A stretch of 64,000 nt of DNA from Comamonas terrigena NBRC 13299. GTDB taxonomy: Bacteria; Pseudomonadota; Gammaproteobacteria; Burkholderiales; Burkholderiaceae_C. Both the position numbers and the translations under genes were made by a program. The stretch spans positions 372,001-436,000 of the forward strand of contig NZ_AP019749.1 of assembly GCF_006740045.1 (NCBI RefSeq). The letters run 5' to 3'. The stretch's first letter is position 1, and each line of letters opens with the position of its first letter. Shown in pieces: positions 1 through 9,529 of this stretch. The notes beneath the pieces are model-generated. The model was not told where the DNA came from. It searched no databases and saw only the letters and a program-made list of their open reading frames with translations.

Positions 1-771
1 ACCGCCGCCGTATGGCACCGCTTCATGCGCGGCCCGGTGGTGGGAAATTTTCTGCACGACCAGCTGGAATGGCTGGCTGGCGAAGGTTTTGCCCTGCCGC
101 CAGCGCCGCCTGACGAGGGCGCTGCGCCGGACGAGCTGGAAACCCGGCTGTTGCGCCGCTGTGAACGCGCCGGCCGCAAGGACCAGGGGCTGGATGTGCT
201 GCGCTGGCTGCGTGCCGTTGTCCACCAGCCGCTGGTGCCGCTGTCGGTCAGCCTGGCGCAGCTGGGCCAGGAGGGGGCGGTGCTGGCCGAGATGGAGTTC
301 TGGCTGCCCGTGCAGCAGCTGTCGGCGCCACGCATCGACGCCCTGTGCCGCCAGTTCATCCTGCCCGGGATGGAGCGCCCGGCGCTGCCGCAGCGGGAGC
401 TGCACGGCATGCTGATGGGCTTTGCCGACCTGGTGTTCTGCCATGCGGGTCGTTACTGGGTGCTGGACTACAAAACCAACCACCTGGGGGCCGATGCCCG
501 CGCCTACAGTGCCGAGGCCCTGGCGCAGGCCATGCTGGAGCACCGCTATGACGTGCAGGCTGCGCTCTACCTGCTGGCGCTGCACCGCTTGCTGCGCAGC
601 CGCCTGGGCGATGCCTATGTGCCGGCGCAGCAGCTGGGCGGGGCCCTGTATTACTTTTTGCGCGGTATCGACGGCGTGACACAAGGCATGCAGGTGCTGC
701 CGCAGTCCCCGGATCTGCTGCGCCTGCTGGATGCGCTGGATGCCCAGTTGGGCGAGGAGGTGCTGCCATGA
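1..771 (+). CDS. recB: RecB (exonuclease V beta subunit), C-terminal part
   Basis: Last 256 codons of RecB; the gene enters from the left edge, open from base 1. RecB is the 3'-5' helicase and sole nuclease of RecBCD, which resects double-strand breaks and loads RecA. The RecB-family nuclease core is visible around residues 149-160 of this fragment (FADLVF, then LDYKTN); its Asp and Lys are the metal-binding and catalytic positions of the family. The stop overlaps the recD start in an ATGA, so translation is probably coupled. The helicase domain lies outside the window. Confidence 0.93.
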   Translation, partial: TAAVWHRFMRGPVVGNFLHDQLEWLAGEGFALPPAPPDEGAAPDELETRLLRRCERAGRKDQGLDVLRWLRAVVHQPLVPLSVSLAQLGQEGAVLAEMEFWLPVQQLSAPRIDALCRQFILPGMERPALPQRELHGMLMGFADLVFCHAGRYWVLDYKTNHLGADARAYSAEALAQAMLEHRYDVQAALYLLALHRLLRSRLGDAYVPAQQLGGALYYFLRGIDGVTQGMQVLPQSPDLLRLLDALDAQLGEEVLP

Positions 772-2825
772 AGGCCAAACGCGTGCGCGATGTGCAGACC
801 CTGGACCTGTTTGCGGCGCCGGAACTGAGCGTGGCCGACAGCCTGACGGTGCTGGACCGTTTCAGCGATGCCGGCCTGCTGCGCCGGCTGGATACGGCCC
901 TGGCCCGCTTTGTGCACAGCCAGGATGCAGCGGCCGAGCCGGCCTTGCTGGTGGCGGCCGCCGTGCTGGCGCAGATGGAAGGACGCGGTCACAGCTGCCT
1001 GCCGCTGCAGGCGCTGGTGCAGGCCCCCAACAGCGTGCTGGCCTGGCCGGCCGAGGCACTGGCGGCGCAGCAGGCGCTGTGGGCCCAGCTGCCCTCGGAT
1101 GTGGCGCCGTGGCTGGCGACGCTGGCGCGCAGCCCGGTGGTGCGCGTGGTGGGGCGCGACGCCGATGCCGGCCAGCCCCTGGTGCTGCTGCCCGGCGCCG
1201 AACCGCTGCTGTATCTGCGCCGCTACTGGGATTACGAACGCACCGTGGCCGAGCACCTGGCCCGCCGCACGACGGTGGAGGGCCAGGCCGTGGACGATGC
1301 GGCCGTGCGCCACTGGCTGGACCGGCTGTTCGGGCCGCCGCAGCCGCAGGCGCCCCTGGACTGGCAGAAACTGGCCTGTGCGCTGGCGCTGCGCGGGCGG
1401 CTGTCGGTCATCACCGGGGGGCCGGGCACGGGCAAGACCTATACCGCCGCGCGCCTGCTGGCGCTGCTGTTTGCCACGGCGCCCGATGCGCAGCAGCTGC
1501 GCGTGGCGCTGGCGGCGCCCACGGGCAAGGCGGCCGCGCGGCTCAAGCAGTCCATCGATGCGGCACTGCTGCAGTTGCACGACGCGGTGCAGCCCGGACT
1601 GGACCTGAAGACGCTGGTGCAGCGCATGGGCGCCGCCCGCACCTTGCACGCGCTGCTGGGCGCACGGCCGGACACCCGGCATTTCCGCCACCATGCAGGC
1701 CATCCGCTGGATGTGGACGTGCTCATCGTCGATGAGGCATCCATGGTGCACCTGGAAATGATGGCGGCGGTGCTGCAGGCGCTGCCGCCCACCGCGCGGC
1801 TGGTGCTGCTGGGCGACAAGGACCAGCTGGCCTCGGTGGAGGCCGGCGCCGTGCTGGGCGACCTGTGCCGTGGCGCGCAGGACGGCGGCTACCTGCCCGA
1901 CACCGTGGCCTATGCGCAGCGCGTGGCGGGGCAGAGCATTGCGCCCGCCTTCACCACGGCGCAGGCCGCCACGCCCCTGGCCCAGCACACCGTCATGCTG
2001 CGCGAAAGCCGGCGTTTTGGCGGGCCTATCGGTGAGTTGGCGCTGGCCGTGAATGCGGGCGATGCGGCGCAGGCGCAGCACCTGCTGCTGGAGCAGACCC
2101 GCAGCGGGCTGGACGGTGCGCTGTGGGCCCACCAGGGCGGTCCGGCCACGGCCATTGCCGCCATGGCGGTGCAGGGCCGGGGTACGCAGGCCGGCTATGC
2201 CGCCTACGCCCGCCAGCTGCAGGCCGGGCGTGCCGCGCGCTGGGACAGCGAGGCCGCGCACCAGGACTGGGTGCGTTCGGTGCTGGCGGCGTTCGACCGC
2301 TTTCGCCTGCTGTGTGCGGTGCGTGAGGGCGACTGGGGCGTGGCCGGACTGAACCGTGCCATCGAACAGGTGCTGGAGCGGCAGGACCTGCTGCGCAAGG
2401 ATGGCGAGTGGTACCTGGGCCGGCCGGTGATGGTGACGCGCAATGACGCGCAGCTGGGCGTATCCAACGGCGACATCGGCATGGCCCTGCCCAGCTGGGC
2501 CGATCCCGCGCGCCTGCGCGTCTACTTTGCGCAAGGCGAGCAATTGCATGCCGTCAGCACCGCGCGGCTGGCGCAGGTGGAAACGGCGTTTGCGATGACG
2601 GTGCACAAAAGCCAGGGCTCGGAGTTCGAACACACGGCCCTGGTGCTGGCCGCGCAGGGCGGCCATGTGCTGAACCGCGAGCTGGTCTACACCGGCATCA
2701 CACGCGCGCGCCAGGCGTTTTCGCTGTGGTCCGAAGGGCCGGGGCTGCTGGCATCGGCCATTGGCAGCCCCACCCAGCGCAGCAGCGGCTTGCTGCGGTT
2801 TCTGGGCGCTCCGCCGGCGGCGTGA
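768..2825 (+). CDS. recD: RecD (exonuclease V alpha subunit)
   Basis: 685-residue superfamily 1 helicase, the 5'-3' motor of RecBCD. The Walker A motif GGPGTGKT is near residue 217, the Walker B VDEAS near residue 320, and the C-terminal motifs MTVHKSQGSEF and YTGITRARQ near residues 611 and 640. The N-terminal 200 residues form the RecB-interface region. The ATG overlaps the recB stop by four bases. Length is a little above the E. coli protein (608). recC is presumably upstream, outside the window. Confidence 0.95.
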   Translation: MKAKRVRDVQTLDLFAAPELSVADSLTVLDRFSDAGLLRRLDTALARFVHSQDAAAEPALLVAAAVLAQMEGRGHSCLPLQALVQAPNSVLAWPAEALAAQQALWAQLPSDVAPWLATLARSPVVRVVGRDADAGQPLVLLPGAEPLLYLRRYWDYERTVAEHLARRTTVEGQAVDDAAVRHWLDRLFGPPQPQAPLDWQKLACALALRGRLSVITGGPGTGKTYTAARLLALLFATAPDAQQLRVALAAPTGKAAARLKQSIDAALLQLHDAVQPGLDLKTLVQRMGAARTLHALLGARPDTRHFRHHAGHPLDVDVLIVDEASMVHLEMMAAVLQALPPTARLVLLGDKDQLASVEAGAVLGDLCRGAQDGGYLPDTVAYAQRVAGQSIAPAFTTAQAATPLAQHTVMLRESRRFGGPIGELALAVNAGDAAQAQHLLLEQTRSGLDGALWAHQGGPATAIAAMAVQGRGTQAGYAAYARQLQAGRAARWDSEAAHQDWVRSVLAAFDRFRLLCAVREGDWGVAGLNRAIEQVLERQDLLRKDGEWYLGRPVMVTRNDAQLGVSNGDIGMALPSWADPARLRVYFAQGEQLHAVSTARLAQVETAFAMTVHKSQGSEFEHTALVLAAQGGHVLNRELVYTGITRARQAFSLWSEGPGLLASAIGSPTQRSSGLLRFLGAPPAA

Positions 2826-2903
2826 GTGCAAGGCGGCTGCAGGCATGCACCGCCTGCTGTCCGCCGAGGAGGCGCGGCAGGGTGTCCGCCGGCCGCTGCG
2901 GGG

Positions 2904-3317
2904 TCAGTGGGCGTAGACCGCGTCCCAGCTGGTGAAGCCTTTGACTTCGATGGGGTTGCCGCTGGGGTCGTAGAAGAACATGGTCCACTGCTCGCCGGGT
3001 TCGCCTTCGAAGCGCACCTGGGGCTCCAGCACAAACTGCGTGCCGGCAGCCTTCAGGCGCTCGGCCAGGGCCAGCCATTCCGGCTTGAGCAGGATCACGC
3101 CCAGGTGGGGCATGGGCACCATGTGGTTGCCGACCTTGCCGGTGTTGGCCACCGCAAAAGGCTGGCCCAGGTGCAGCGAGATCTGGTGGCCAAAGAAATC
3201 GAAATCGACCCAGGTGTCGGTGCTGCGGCCTTCGCGGCAGCCGAGCACGCCGCCGTAAAAGCGGCGCGCGGCGTCCAGGTCGGTCACATGGTAGGCAAGG
3301 TGAAACAGGCTTTGCAT
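2904..3317 (-). CDS. VOC-family (glyoxalase/bleomycin-resistance fold) protein
   Basis: 137-residue single-domain vicinal-oxygen-chelate protein. Paired beta-alpha-beta modules are recognisable: LAYHVTDLDAARRFYGGVLG at the N-terminus and DPSGNPIEVKGF at the C-terminus. Likely metal ligands are His10 (or His6), a mid-chain His and Glu124. Substrate cannot be told; the family covers isomerases, dioxygenases and antibiotic-binding proteins. It is convergent with recD and transcribed towards it, 190 bases from the dehydrogenase gene, so it may or may not belong to the sugar-acid locus. No strong ribosome binding site precedes the ATG. Confidence 0.85.
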   Translation of the reverse strand: MQSLFHLAYHVTDLDAARRFYGGVLGCREGRSTDTWVDFDFFGHQISLHLGQPFAVANTGKVGNHMVPMPHLGVILLKPEWLALAERLKAAGTQFVLEPQVRFEGEPGEQWTMFFYDPSGNPIEVKGFTSWDAVYAH

Positions 3318-3508
3318 AGTGGGCAGAAGATAGCACCCCCGGCCGGGCCTGCCGGGCAGATATTGTCATGCCGGTGTCAACGGGCTTGGGGTCGTGCAGG
3401 TGCTGCTGCACCCCTGGGCGCAGGGCGGCAGGCCCTGCTGCGGCGAGCGTCCGGCATGCCCCGCACGCCCGTGCGGAGGGCCCCCGGGGCGCGCTGGGCC
3501 GTTGCGGG

Positions 3509-4957
3509 TCAGGCCAGCGTGTAGGCGGTCTTGACCGTGGTGTAGAACTCCTGGGCGTAGCGGCCTTGCTCGCGCGGACCGTAGCTCGAGCCCTTGCGGC
3601 CGCCAAACGGCACGTGGTAGTCGACCCCGGCCGTGGGCAGGTTGACCATCACCATGCCGGCCTGGCTGTGGCGCTTGAAGTGGGTGGCGTACTTCAGGCT
3701 GGTGGTGGCAATGCCGGCCGACAGGCCGAAAGGCGTGTCGTTGGACACGGCCAGGGCTTCGTCGTAGTCCTTGACGCGGATCACGCTGGCCACCGGGCCA
3801 AAGACCTCCTCGCGGTTGATGCGCATGCCGGCTTCGGTGTCCACGAACAGCGTGGGCGCCATGTAGAAGCCGTCCTTGCCGCTGCCCGTGTGGCAGGCCA
3901 CGCGGCTGCCGCCGGCCGCCAGGCGCGCGCCTTCGGCCTTGGCGATTTCCACATACGACAGATCCTGCTCCAGCTGGGCCTGGCTGACCACCGGGCCCAT
4001 GTCGGTGCCGGCGGCGCGCGCATCGCCGACCTTGATCTTGGCCATGCGTGCCTGCAGGGCTTCGATAAAGGCGGGGTAGATCTTGTCGGTCACGATCAGC
4101 CGGCTGGATGCCGTGCAGCGCTGGCCGGTGGAGTAGAAGCCGCTTTGGGCCGACAGTTCCACGGCCTGGTTCAGGTCGGCATCGTCCAGCACGATCTGGG
4201 GGTTCTTGCCGCCCATTTCCAGCTGCACCTTCTTGCCGTTCTTCACGCAGGCTTCGGCAATGCCGCGGCCCACGCCCACCGAGCCGGTGAAGCTGATGGC
4301 CGCCACGCCAGGATGGTTGACCAGGGCCTCACCGATCACGCGGCCGCGGCCCATGACCAGGTTGAACACGCCGGCGGGGATACCGCTGCGGTGGATGATG
4401 TCGGCCAGGGCCCAGGCGCTGCCGGGCACCAGATCGGCCGGCTTCAGCACCACGCAGTTGCCGAAGGCCAGGGCCGGGGCGATCTTCCAAGCGGGGATGG
4501 CGATAGGGAAGTTCCAGGGCGTGATCAGGCCGACCACACCGATGGGTTCGCGCGTGATCTCCACGCCGATGCCGGGGCGCACCGAAGGCACGGTCTCGCC
4601 GGACAGGCGCAGGCATTCGCCGGCAAAGAACTTGAAGATCTGGCCGGCGCGGCCAACTTCGCCAATGGCTTCGGGGCGGGTCTTGCCTTCTTCGCGGGCC
4701 AGCAGCTCGCCCAGCTCTTCCTTGCGTGCCAGGATTTCGCTGCCGATCTTGTCCAGCGCGTCGGAGCGGGCCTGGATGCCCGAGGTGGACCAGGCCGGGA
4801 AGGCGGCCACGGCGGCGGCCACGGCGGCCTGCACGTCCTGCGCATCGCCCTGGGCGTAGTCGCCGACCACATCGGACAGGTCGCTGGGGTTGGTGTTGGG
4901 GCTGTAGGTGGCGGCGGCCGTCCATTGGCCGTTGATGAGGTTGTCGTAGCGGGACAT
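3509..4957 (-). CDS. NAD(P)-dependent aldehyde dehydrogenase, probably alpha-ketoglutarate semialdehyde dehydrogenase
   Basis: 482-residue aldehyde dehydrogenase. The start is the ATG reading MSRYDNL, preceded by GGAGAA; an upstream in-frame start lacks this. Catalytic landmarks are present: the Asn of TPWNFP near residue 148, the Glu of LEMGGKNP near 245 and the Cys of GQRCTASSR near 281. It is the first of a set of genes with gudD, kdgD and garD, so the expected reaction is 2,5-dioxopentanoate to 2-oxoglutarate, the last step of glucarate/galactarate degradation. Specificity is inferred from context; the family alone would allow succinate-semialdehyde or similar substrates. Confidence 0.85.
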   Translation of the reverse strand: MSRYDNLINGQWTAAATYSPNTNPSDLSDVVGDYAQGDAQDVQAAVAAAVAAFPAWSTSGIQARSDALDKIGSEILARKEELGELLAREEGKTRPEAIGEVGRAGQIFKFFAGECLRLSGETVPSVRPGIGVEITREPIGVVGLITPWNFPIAIPAWKIAPALAFGNCVVLKPADLVPGSAWALADIIHRSGIPAGVFNLVMGRGRVIGEALVNHPGVAAISFTGSVGVGRGIAEACVKNGKKVQLEMGGKNPQIVLDDADLNQAVELSAQSGFYSTGQRCTASSRLIVTDKIYPAFIEALQARMAKIKVGDARAAGTDMGPVVSQAQLEQDLSYVEIAKAEGARLAAGGSRVACHTGSGKDGFYMAPTLFVDTEAGMRINREEVFGPVASVIRVKDYDEALAVSNDTPFGLSAGIATTSLKYATHFKRHSQAGMVMVNLPTAGVDYHVPFGGRKGSSYGPREQGRYAQEFYTTVKTAYTLA

Positions 4958-5113
4958 GGAGTTCTCCGTAAGAAAAAGAGGCAAAGGGCAGGGCGGTAGC
5001 CGCTGGCGCGGTCCAGGTGGGGGCGCCAGGCAAGGGCCGCCCCGCAGCGTTGGCGCCGTCCCCCTCCCGCGCAGCGAGAGAGGGGGAAGCGGCGCCAGCC
5101 GCTCAGGGGGTGC

Positions 5114-6451
5114 TTAACGCACCATGCAGGGCCGCTTGTTGTCGAACTTCCAGCCGGGGATCAGGTACTGCATGGCAATGGCGTCGTCGCGTGCACCCAG
5201 GCCGTGCTCCAGATACAGGGCGTTGGCGCGCTGCAGCGCGGCGCGGTCCACGGTCACCCCCAAGCCCGGGGTCTGGGGCACTTCGACGAAGCCGCCACGG
5301 ATCTGCAGCGGGTTCTGCGTGAGGTACTGGCCGTCCTGCCAGATCCAGTGCGTGTCGATGGCCGTGACCTTGCCGGGCACGGCGGCGGCCACGTGGGTGA
5401 ACATGGCCAGCGAGATGTCGAAGTGGTTGTTGGAGTGCGAGCCCCAGGTCAGGCCCCAGTCGCGGCAGGTCTGGCCCACGCGCACGGAGCCGGCCATGGT
5501 CCAGAAATGGGGGTCGGCCAGCGGGATGTCCACGGACTGCAGCGACAGGGCGTGCACCATCTGGCGCCAGTCGGTGGCGACCATGTTGGTGGCCGTGGGC
5601 AGACCGGTGGCGCGACGGAATTCGGCCATGACTTCACGGCCCGAGAAGCCGCCTTCGGCGCCGCAGGGGTCTTCGGCATAGGCCAGCACGCCGTGCATGT
5701 CGCGCATCAGGCGGATGGCATCCTTGAGCAGCCAGCCGCCGTTGGGGTCCAGGGTGACGCGGGCTTCGGGGAAGCGCCGGGCCAGCGCGGTCACGGCTTC
5801 GACCTCCTGCTCTCCGGCCAGCACGCCGCCCTTGAGCTTGAAATCGTTGAAGCCATAGCGCGCATGGGCGGCTTCGGCCTGGCGCACGATGGCTTCGGGG
5901 GTCATCGCCGTCATGTGGCGCACCTGGGTCCAGCTGTCCGTGCCCAGCGTGTCCTCACCGGGTTTCACATAGGGCAGGTCGGTTTGGTCGCTGGGGCCCA
6001 CGAAGAACAGGTAGCCCAGCATTTCCACGCGATCGCGCTGCTGGCCTTCGCCCAGCAGGGCAGCGACCGGCACGCCCAGGTGCTGGCCCAGCAGGTCCAG
6101 CAGCGCGGATTCGATGGCCGTGACCGCGTGCACGCCGATGCGCAGATCGAACGTCTGCAGACCGCGGCCACCGGTGTCGCGGCCTTCCAGGGATTTTTGC
6201 ACCGCCTGCAGCAACTGCAGGTGCTGGCCGATGGAGCGGCCGATCAGCACCTGCTTGCTGTCCTCCAGCGCCTGGCGAATGCCTTCGCCGCCGGGGACCT
6301 CACCCACCCCGGTGTGGCCTGCACTGTCGTGCACCAGCACGATGTTGCGGGTGAAGTAGGGCGCGTGCGCGCCGCTGAGGTTCATGAGCATGCCGTCGCG
6401 GCCGGCGACGGGAATGACTTCGATCTCGGTGATGGTCGGGGTAGTGGACAT
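5114..6451 (-). CDS. gudD: Glucarate dehydratase
   Basis: 445-residue enolase-superfamily enzyme dehydrating D-glucarate to 5-dehydro-4-deoxy-D-glucarate. It has the KxK base motif (FKLKGG, near residue 204), metal-ligand region LDPNGGW (near 233) and the His-containing HSNNHFDIS (near 338), all typical of the glucarate dehydratase branch. The N-terminus, with [20 protein letters not shown], is also characteristic. Length matches the family (about 445). It lies 45 bases downstream of the 2-hydroxyacid dehydrogenase on the same strand, and is followed after about 150 bases by the semialdehyde dehydrogenase. Confidence 0.94.
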   Translation of the reverse strand: MSTTPTITEIEVIPVAGRDGMLMNLSGAHAPYFTRNIVLVHDSAGHTGVGEVPGGEGIRQALEDSKQVLIGRSIGQHLQLLQAVQKSLEGRDTGGRGLQTFDLRIGVHAVTAIESALLDLLGQHLGVPVAALLGEGQQRDRVEMLGYLFFVGPSDQTDLPYVKPGEDTLGTDSWTQVRHMTAMTPEAIVRQAEAAHARYGFNDFKLKGGVLAGEQEVEAVTALARRFPEARVTLDPNGGWLLKDAIRLMRDMHGVLAYAEDPCGAEGGFSGREVMAEFRRATGLPTATNMVATDWRQMVHALSLQSVDIPLADPHFWTMAGSVRVGQTCRDWGLTWGSHSNNHFDISLAMFTHVAAAVPGKVTAIDTHWIWQDGQYLTQNPLQIRGGFVEVPQTPGLGVTVDRAALQRANALYLEHGLGARDDAIAMQYLIPGWKFDNKRPCMVR

Positions 6452-6496
6452 GGAGGGCTCTTCAACAGACGCAGGGAAAAAAGGGACCGCAGGACA

Positions 6497-7462
6497 TCAC
6501 TGTGCGGCGGACCAGGGCACCTCGGCTGCGGGGCGCCCTGTGGCGATGAATTGGTCCAGGTTGTGCAGCACGAGGTCTGCCATGGCGCGGCGGGTTTCGT
6601 GCGTGCCGCTGGCGATGTGCGGGGCCAGCACCACGTTGTCCAGGGCCAGCAGCGCGGGCAGGGGGTGGGGCTCGTCCTCGAACACGTCCAGTCCGGCGCC
6701 GGCGATGCGCTGGTGGGCCAGGGCATCGGCCAGGGCGGCCTCGTCCACCACGCTGCCGCGGGCCACGTTGACCAGGAAGCCTTGCGGACCCAGGGCAGCC
6801 AGCACCTCGGCATTCACCAGGTGGCGCGTGCCTTCGCCGCCGGCGGCGGTGATGACCAGGATGTCGGCCCAGCGTGCCAGCTCCAGCAGCGAGGGCAGGT
6901 ACAGGTGGGGCGAGCCTTCGACCGGGCGGCGGTTGTGGTAGGCCACTTCCATGTCGAAGCCCGAGGCGCGCCGCGCCACGGTGGAGCCGATGCGACCCAT
7001 GCCGAAGATGCCCAGGCGCTTGCCGCTGGCGCGCGTGCGGATGCCGAAACGGCCCTGGCTCCAGTCACCGCGGCGCACGAAGCGGTCGGATTCGCTGAGA
7101 CCGCGGGTCGCATCTAGCAACAGGGCAAAGGCCAGGTCGGCCACGCAATCGTCCAGCACGCCGGGGGTGTAGCCCACGCGCGCGCCGCGTTGCAGCAGGG
7201 CGTCCTTGTCCAGGGAGTCGAAGCCCACGCCGAAGCTGCTCACGAACCTGAGGTTGGGCAGGGCCTGGACCACGCGGGCGGGCAGGCCCATGGCGGCCGA
7301 GGTGACCACGTATTCGAATTGCGCGCCGTGCTCGGCCAGGAAACGGTCGGGATCGGCCTGCTGGGACAGGATGTGCACGTCGTAGCGCTGGGCCAGGTCG
7401 GTGTCAAGCTGGGGCAGCGGCATCTTGCCGTACTGGAGAACGCGTGGTCGGGAGAGCGCCAT
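6497..7462 (-). CDS. D-isomer-specific 2-hydroxyacid dehydrogenase
   Basis: 321-residue NAD(P)H-dependent oxidoreductase of the glyoxylate/hydroxypyruvate/2-ketogluconate reductase family. The nucleotide-binding GMGRIGSTVARRA lies near residues 152-164. The catalytic triad is seen as Arg in NVARGSVVDE, Glu in DVFEDEPHPLP and His in LAPHIASGTHE. AAGGA precedes the ATG. It sits between a Bug receptor and gudD in the same direction. It is not a required step of the glucarate route to 2-oxoglutarate, so it may reduce a side product or handle another sugar acid entering the locus; this is inference. Confidence 0.88.
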   Translation of the reverse strand: MALSRPRVLQYGKMPLPQLDTDLAQRYDVHILSQQADPDRFLAEHGAQFEYVVTSAAMGLPARVVQALPNLRFVSSFGVGFDSLDKDALLQRGARVGYTPGVLDDCVADLAFALLLDATRGLSESDRFVRRGDWSQGRFGIRTRASGKRLGIFGMGRIGSTVARRASGFDMEVAYHNRRPVEGSPHLYLPSLLELARWADILVITAAGGEGTRHLVNAEVLAALGPQGFLVNVARGSVVDEAALADALAHQRIAGAGLDVFEDEPHPLPALLALDNVVLAPHIASGTHETRRAMADLVLHNLDQFIATGRPAAEVPWSAAQ

Positions 7463-7571
7463 GCCGGGGAATCCTTGAGATGGGGTTGGCAGCGCCGGGT
7501 CAAGGGTGGGCTGCCACGGTGGGAGGGTGCGGCCAGAAGCCGCCCCATGGTGTTGCGCTCGATCCGGCCGT

Positions 7572-8531
7572 TCAGTCGGCGGTGATCTTGCGGGTTTGGA
7601 TCAGCTGCTTCCAGCGCTCGTTTTCCTGGGCCTGAAAGCGGGTGAACTCCTCGGGAGTGTTGCCCACGATTTCCAGCCCCTGTTCCATGAAGCGCTTGCG
7701 GAGTTCGGGCTGCTGCACGGCGGCGATGGCTGCCTTGGCCAGCTTGGCCTTCACGTCCGCCGGCAGACCCTTGGGGGCGGCCATGCCTTGCCAGGAATAC
7801 ACCTCGGCGCCTTTGACGCCGGCCTCGGCCAGGGTCGGCACATCGGGCAGCACCGGAGAGCGCTGGGTGCCGGTCACGGCAATGGCGCGCAGCTTGCCGC
7901 TGCGCAGGTGCGGCAGCACCGCGTTGACGTTCTGGAATGAGAAGTCCACCTGGCCGCCCAGCAGGTCGGTGATGGCCGGGGCGCCGCCCTTGTAGGGCAC
8001 GTGCATGGCTTCCGTGCCGGTCTGCTGCCAGAACAGCTCGGCCGACAGGTGGTCGGAGGAGCCGTTGCCGGAGCTGGCGAAGCTGAGCTTGCCGGGCTGG
8101 GCCTTGAGGGCGGCAATGACCTCGGCCACGGTGCGCGCCTTCTGCGATGTGCTGGCGACGAGGACGTTGGGCGCTTGCACCGGGATGGTGATGTAGTCGA
8201 AATCCTTGGTGGCGTCGTAGGGGACGTTCTTGATCAGGTGGGGCGCCACCACAAACGGGCCCAGCGAGGCGACGAGCAGGGTGTAGCCGTCGGCCGGGGC
8301 GCGCTTGACGGCGCCGGCACCGATGGTGCCGGTGGCACCGGGGCGGTTTTCCACCACAAAGGGCTTGCCCAGCTGTTCACCCATGCTCAGGGCCACGGCA
8401 CGGGCCACCATGTCGGTGGAGCCGCCGGCGGGGAAGGGCACGATGACGTTGACGGGCTTTTCGGGGAAGTTGCCGGAGGCCTGGGCGGTGAGCGAGAGCG
8501 CGCAGCCCAGCGCAATCAGTATTTTTTTCAT
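7572..8531 (-). CDS. Bug-family tripartite tricarboxylate transporter receptor (TctC-like)
   Basis: 319-residue periplasmic solute-binding protein. The chosen ATG (MKKILIALGC) has AGGAGA at proper spacing and begins a signal peptide ending near QASG. Family motifs: VNVIVPFPAGGSTDMVAR and VENRPGATGTIGAGAV near the N-terminus, and MHVPYKGGAPAITDLLGGQ mid-chain. Bug receptors bind carboxylic acids; a sugar diacid or its breakdown product is plausible here. No TctA or TctB membrane subunit is encoded nearby, as is usual for the expanded orphan Bug receptors of Bordetella and Comamonadaceae. Confidence 0.9.
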   Translation of the reverse strand: MKKILIALGCALSLTAQASGNFPEKPVNVIVPFPAGGSTDMVARAVALSMGEQLGKPFVVENRPGATGTIGAGAVKRAPADGYTLLVASLGPFVVAPHLIKNVPYDATKDFDYITIPVQAPNVLVASTSQKARTVAEVIAALKAQPGKLSFASSGNGSSDHLSAELFWQQTGTEAMHVPYKGGAPAITDLLGGQVDFSFQNVNAVLPHLRSGKLRAIAVTGTQRSPVLPDVPTLAEAGVKGAEVYSWQGMAAPKGLPADVKAKLAKAAIAAVQQPELRKRFMEQGLEIVGNTPEEFTRFQAQENERWKQLIQTRKITAD

Positions 8532-8579
8532 GTCTTTGTCTCCTGGGGCCGGCGGCTGCACGCAGCCGCCGGGGCCGGT

Positions 8580-9491
8580 TTATTGGGGACCGAGCTTGTC
8601 GATCAGGGCCTTGAGCTCTTCCATCTCATGGGGCTTGAGGTCCGACAGCGGCGCGCGCACGGGGTCGGCATCATGGCCGACGATCTTGGCGCCGGCCTTG
8701 ATGATGCTGACGCCGTAGCCTTCCACGCGGTTGCGGATCTTCAGGTAGGGCATGAAGAATTCCTTGAGCAGCTTGTGCTGCGTGGCCTGGTCGTCGGTGC
8801 GCACGGCTTCGTAGAACTGCATCGCCGTCTTGGGGATGAAGTTGAAGACGGCCGAGGAGTACACGGGCGTGCCCAGCGCCTTGTAGGCGGCGGCATAGAC
8901 TTCGGCCGTGGGCAGGCCGCCCAGGTAGGCGAAGCGGTCGCCCATCGCCATGAAGATGGAGGACATGGTTTCGATATTGCCCATGCCGTCCTTGAAGCCC
9001 ACCAGGTTGGGGCAGCGCTCGGCCAGGATGGCCAGCGATTCGGGCGTGAAGCGGGAGCGGTCACGGTTGTAGACGATGACGCCGAACTTCACGCTCTTGC
9101 AGACCTGTTCCACATGGGCGATCAGGCCTTCCTGGCCAGCCTCGGTCAGGTAGTGGGGCAGCAGCAGGATACCGTGGGCACCCAGGCGCTCGGCTTCCTG
9201 GGCGTGGGCGATGGCGGTGCGGGTCGGGCCGCCGGCGCCGGCAATGATGGGCACCTTGCCGCGGCAGGTGTCCACGGCGGTCTTGATGATCTGGCCGTAT
9301 TCCTCGCCGTACAGCGAGAAGTATTCACCGGTGCCGCCGGCGGCGAACAGTGCGCTGGCACCGTAAGGGGCCAGCCACTCGAGACGTGCGGCATAGCCCT
9401 TGGCATTGAAGTTTCCCTGGGCGTCGAAGTCCGTCACGGGGAAGGACAGCAGGCCGGAGCTCATCACGTCTTTGAGGTCTTGGGGAGTCAT
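8580..9491 (-). CDS. kdgD: 5-dehydro-4-deoxyglucarate dehydratase
   Basis: 303-residue dihydrodipicolinate synthase/N-acetylneuraminate lyase superfamily enzyme. It converts 5-dehydro-4-deoxy-D-glucarate to 2,5-dioxopentanoate, CO2 and water. The Schiff-base lysine is in [10 protein letters not shown] near residue 165, and the substrate-binding loop is [10 protein letters not shown] chose the ATG reading MTPQDLKD, with AAGGA upstream; another ATG two codons earlier is possible. It is flanked by two Bug receptor genes on the same strand and completes the decarboxylating branch with gudD/garD upstream and the semialdehyde dehydrogenase downstream in the pathway. Confidence 0.93.
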   Translation of the reverse strand: MTPQDLKDVMSSGLLSFPVTDFDAQGNFNAKGYAARLEWLAPYGASALFAAGGTGEYFSLYGEEYGQIIKTAVDTCRGKVPIIAGAGGPTRTAIAHAQEAERLGAHGILLLPHYLTEAGQEGLIAHVEQVCKSVKFGVIVYNRDRSRFTPESLAILAERCPNLVGFKDGMGNIETMSSIFMAMGDRFAYLGGLPTAEVYAAAYKALGTPVYSSAVFNFIPKTAMQFYEAVRTDDQATQHKLLKEFFMPYLKIRNRVEGYGVSIIKAGAKIVGHDADPVRAPLSDLKPHEMEELKALIDKLGPQ

Positions 9492-9529
9492 GGTCATCCT
9501 TGAAAAAGCAGACAAAAAGATCTGGCAGC

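Noticed and set aside
651..2846. Minus-strand open frame opposite recD
   Set aside because: Low-complexity translation opposite a gene with all helicase motifs.
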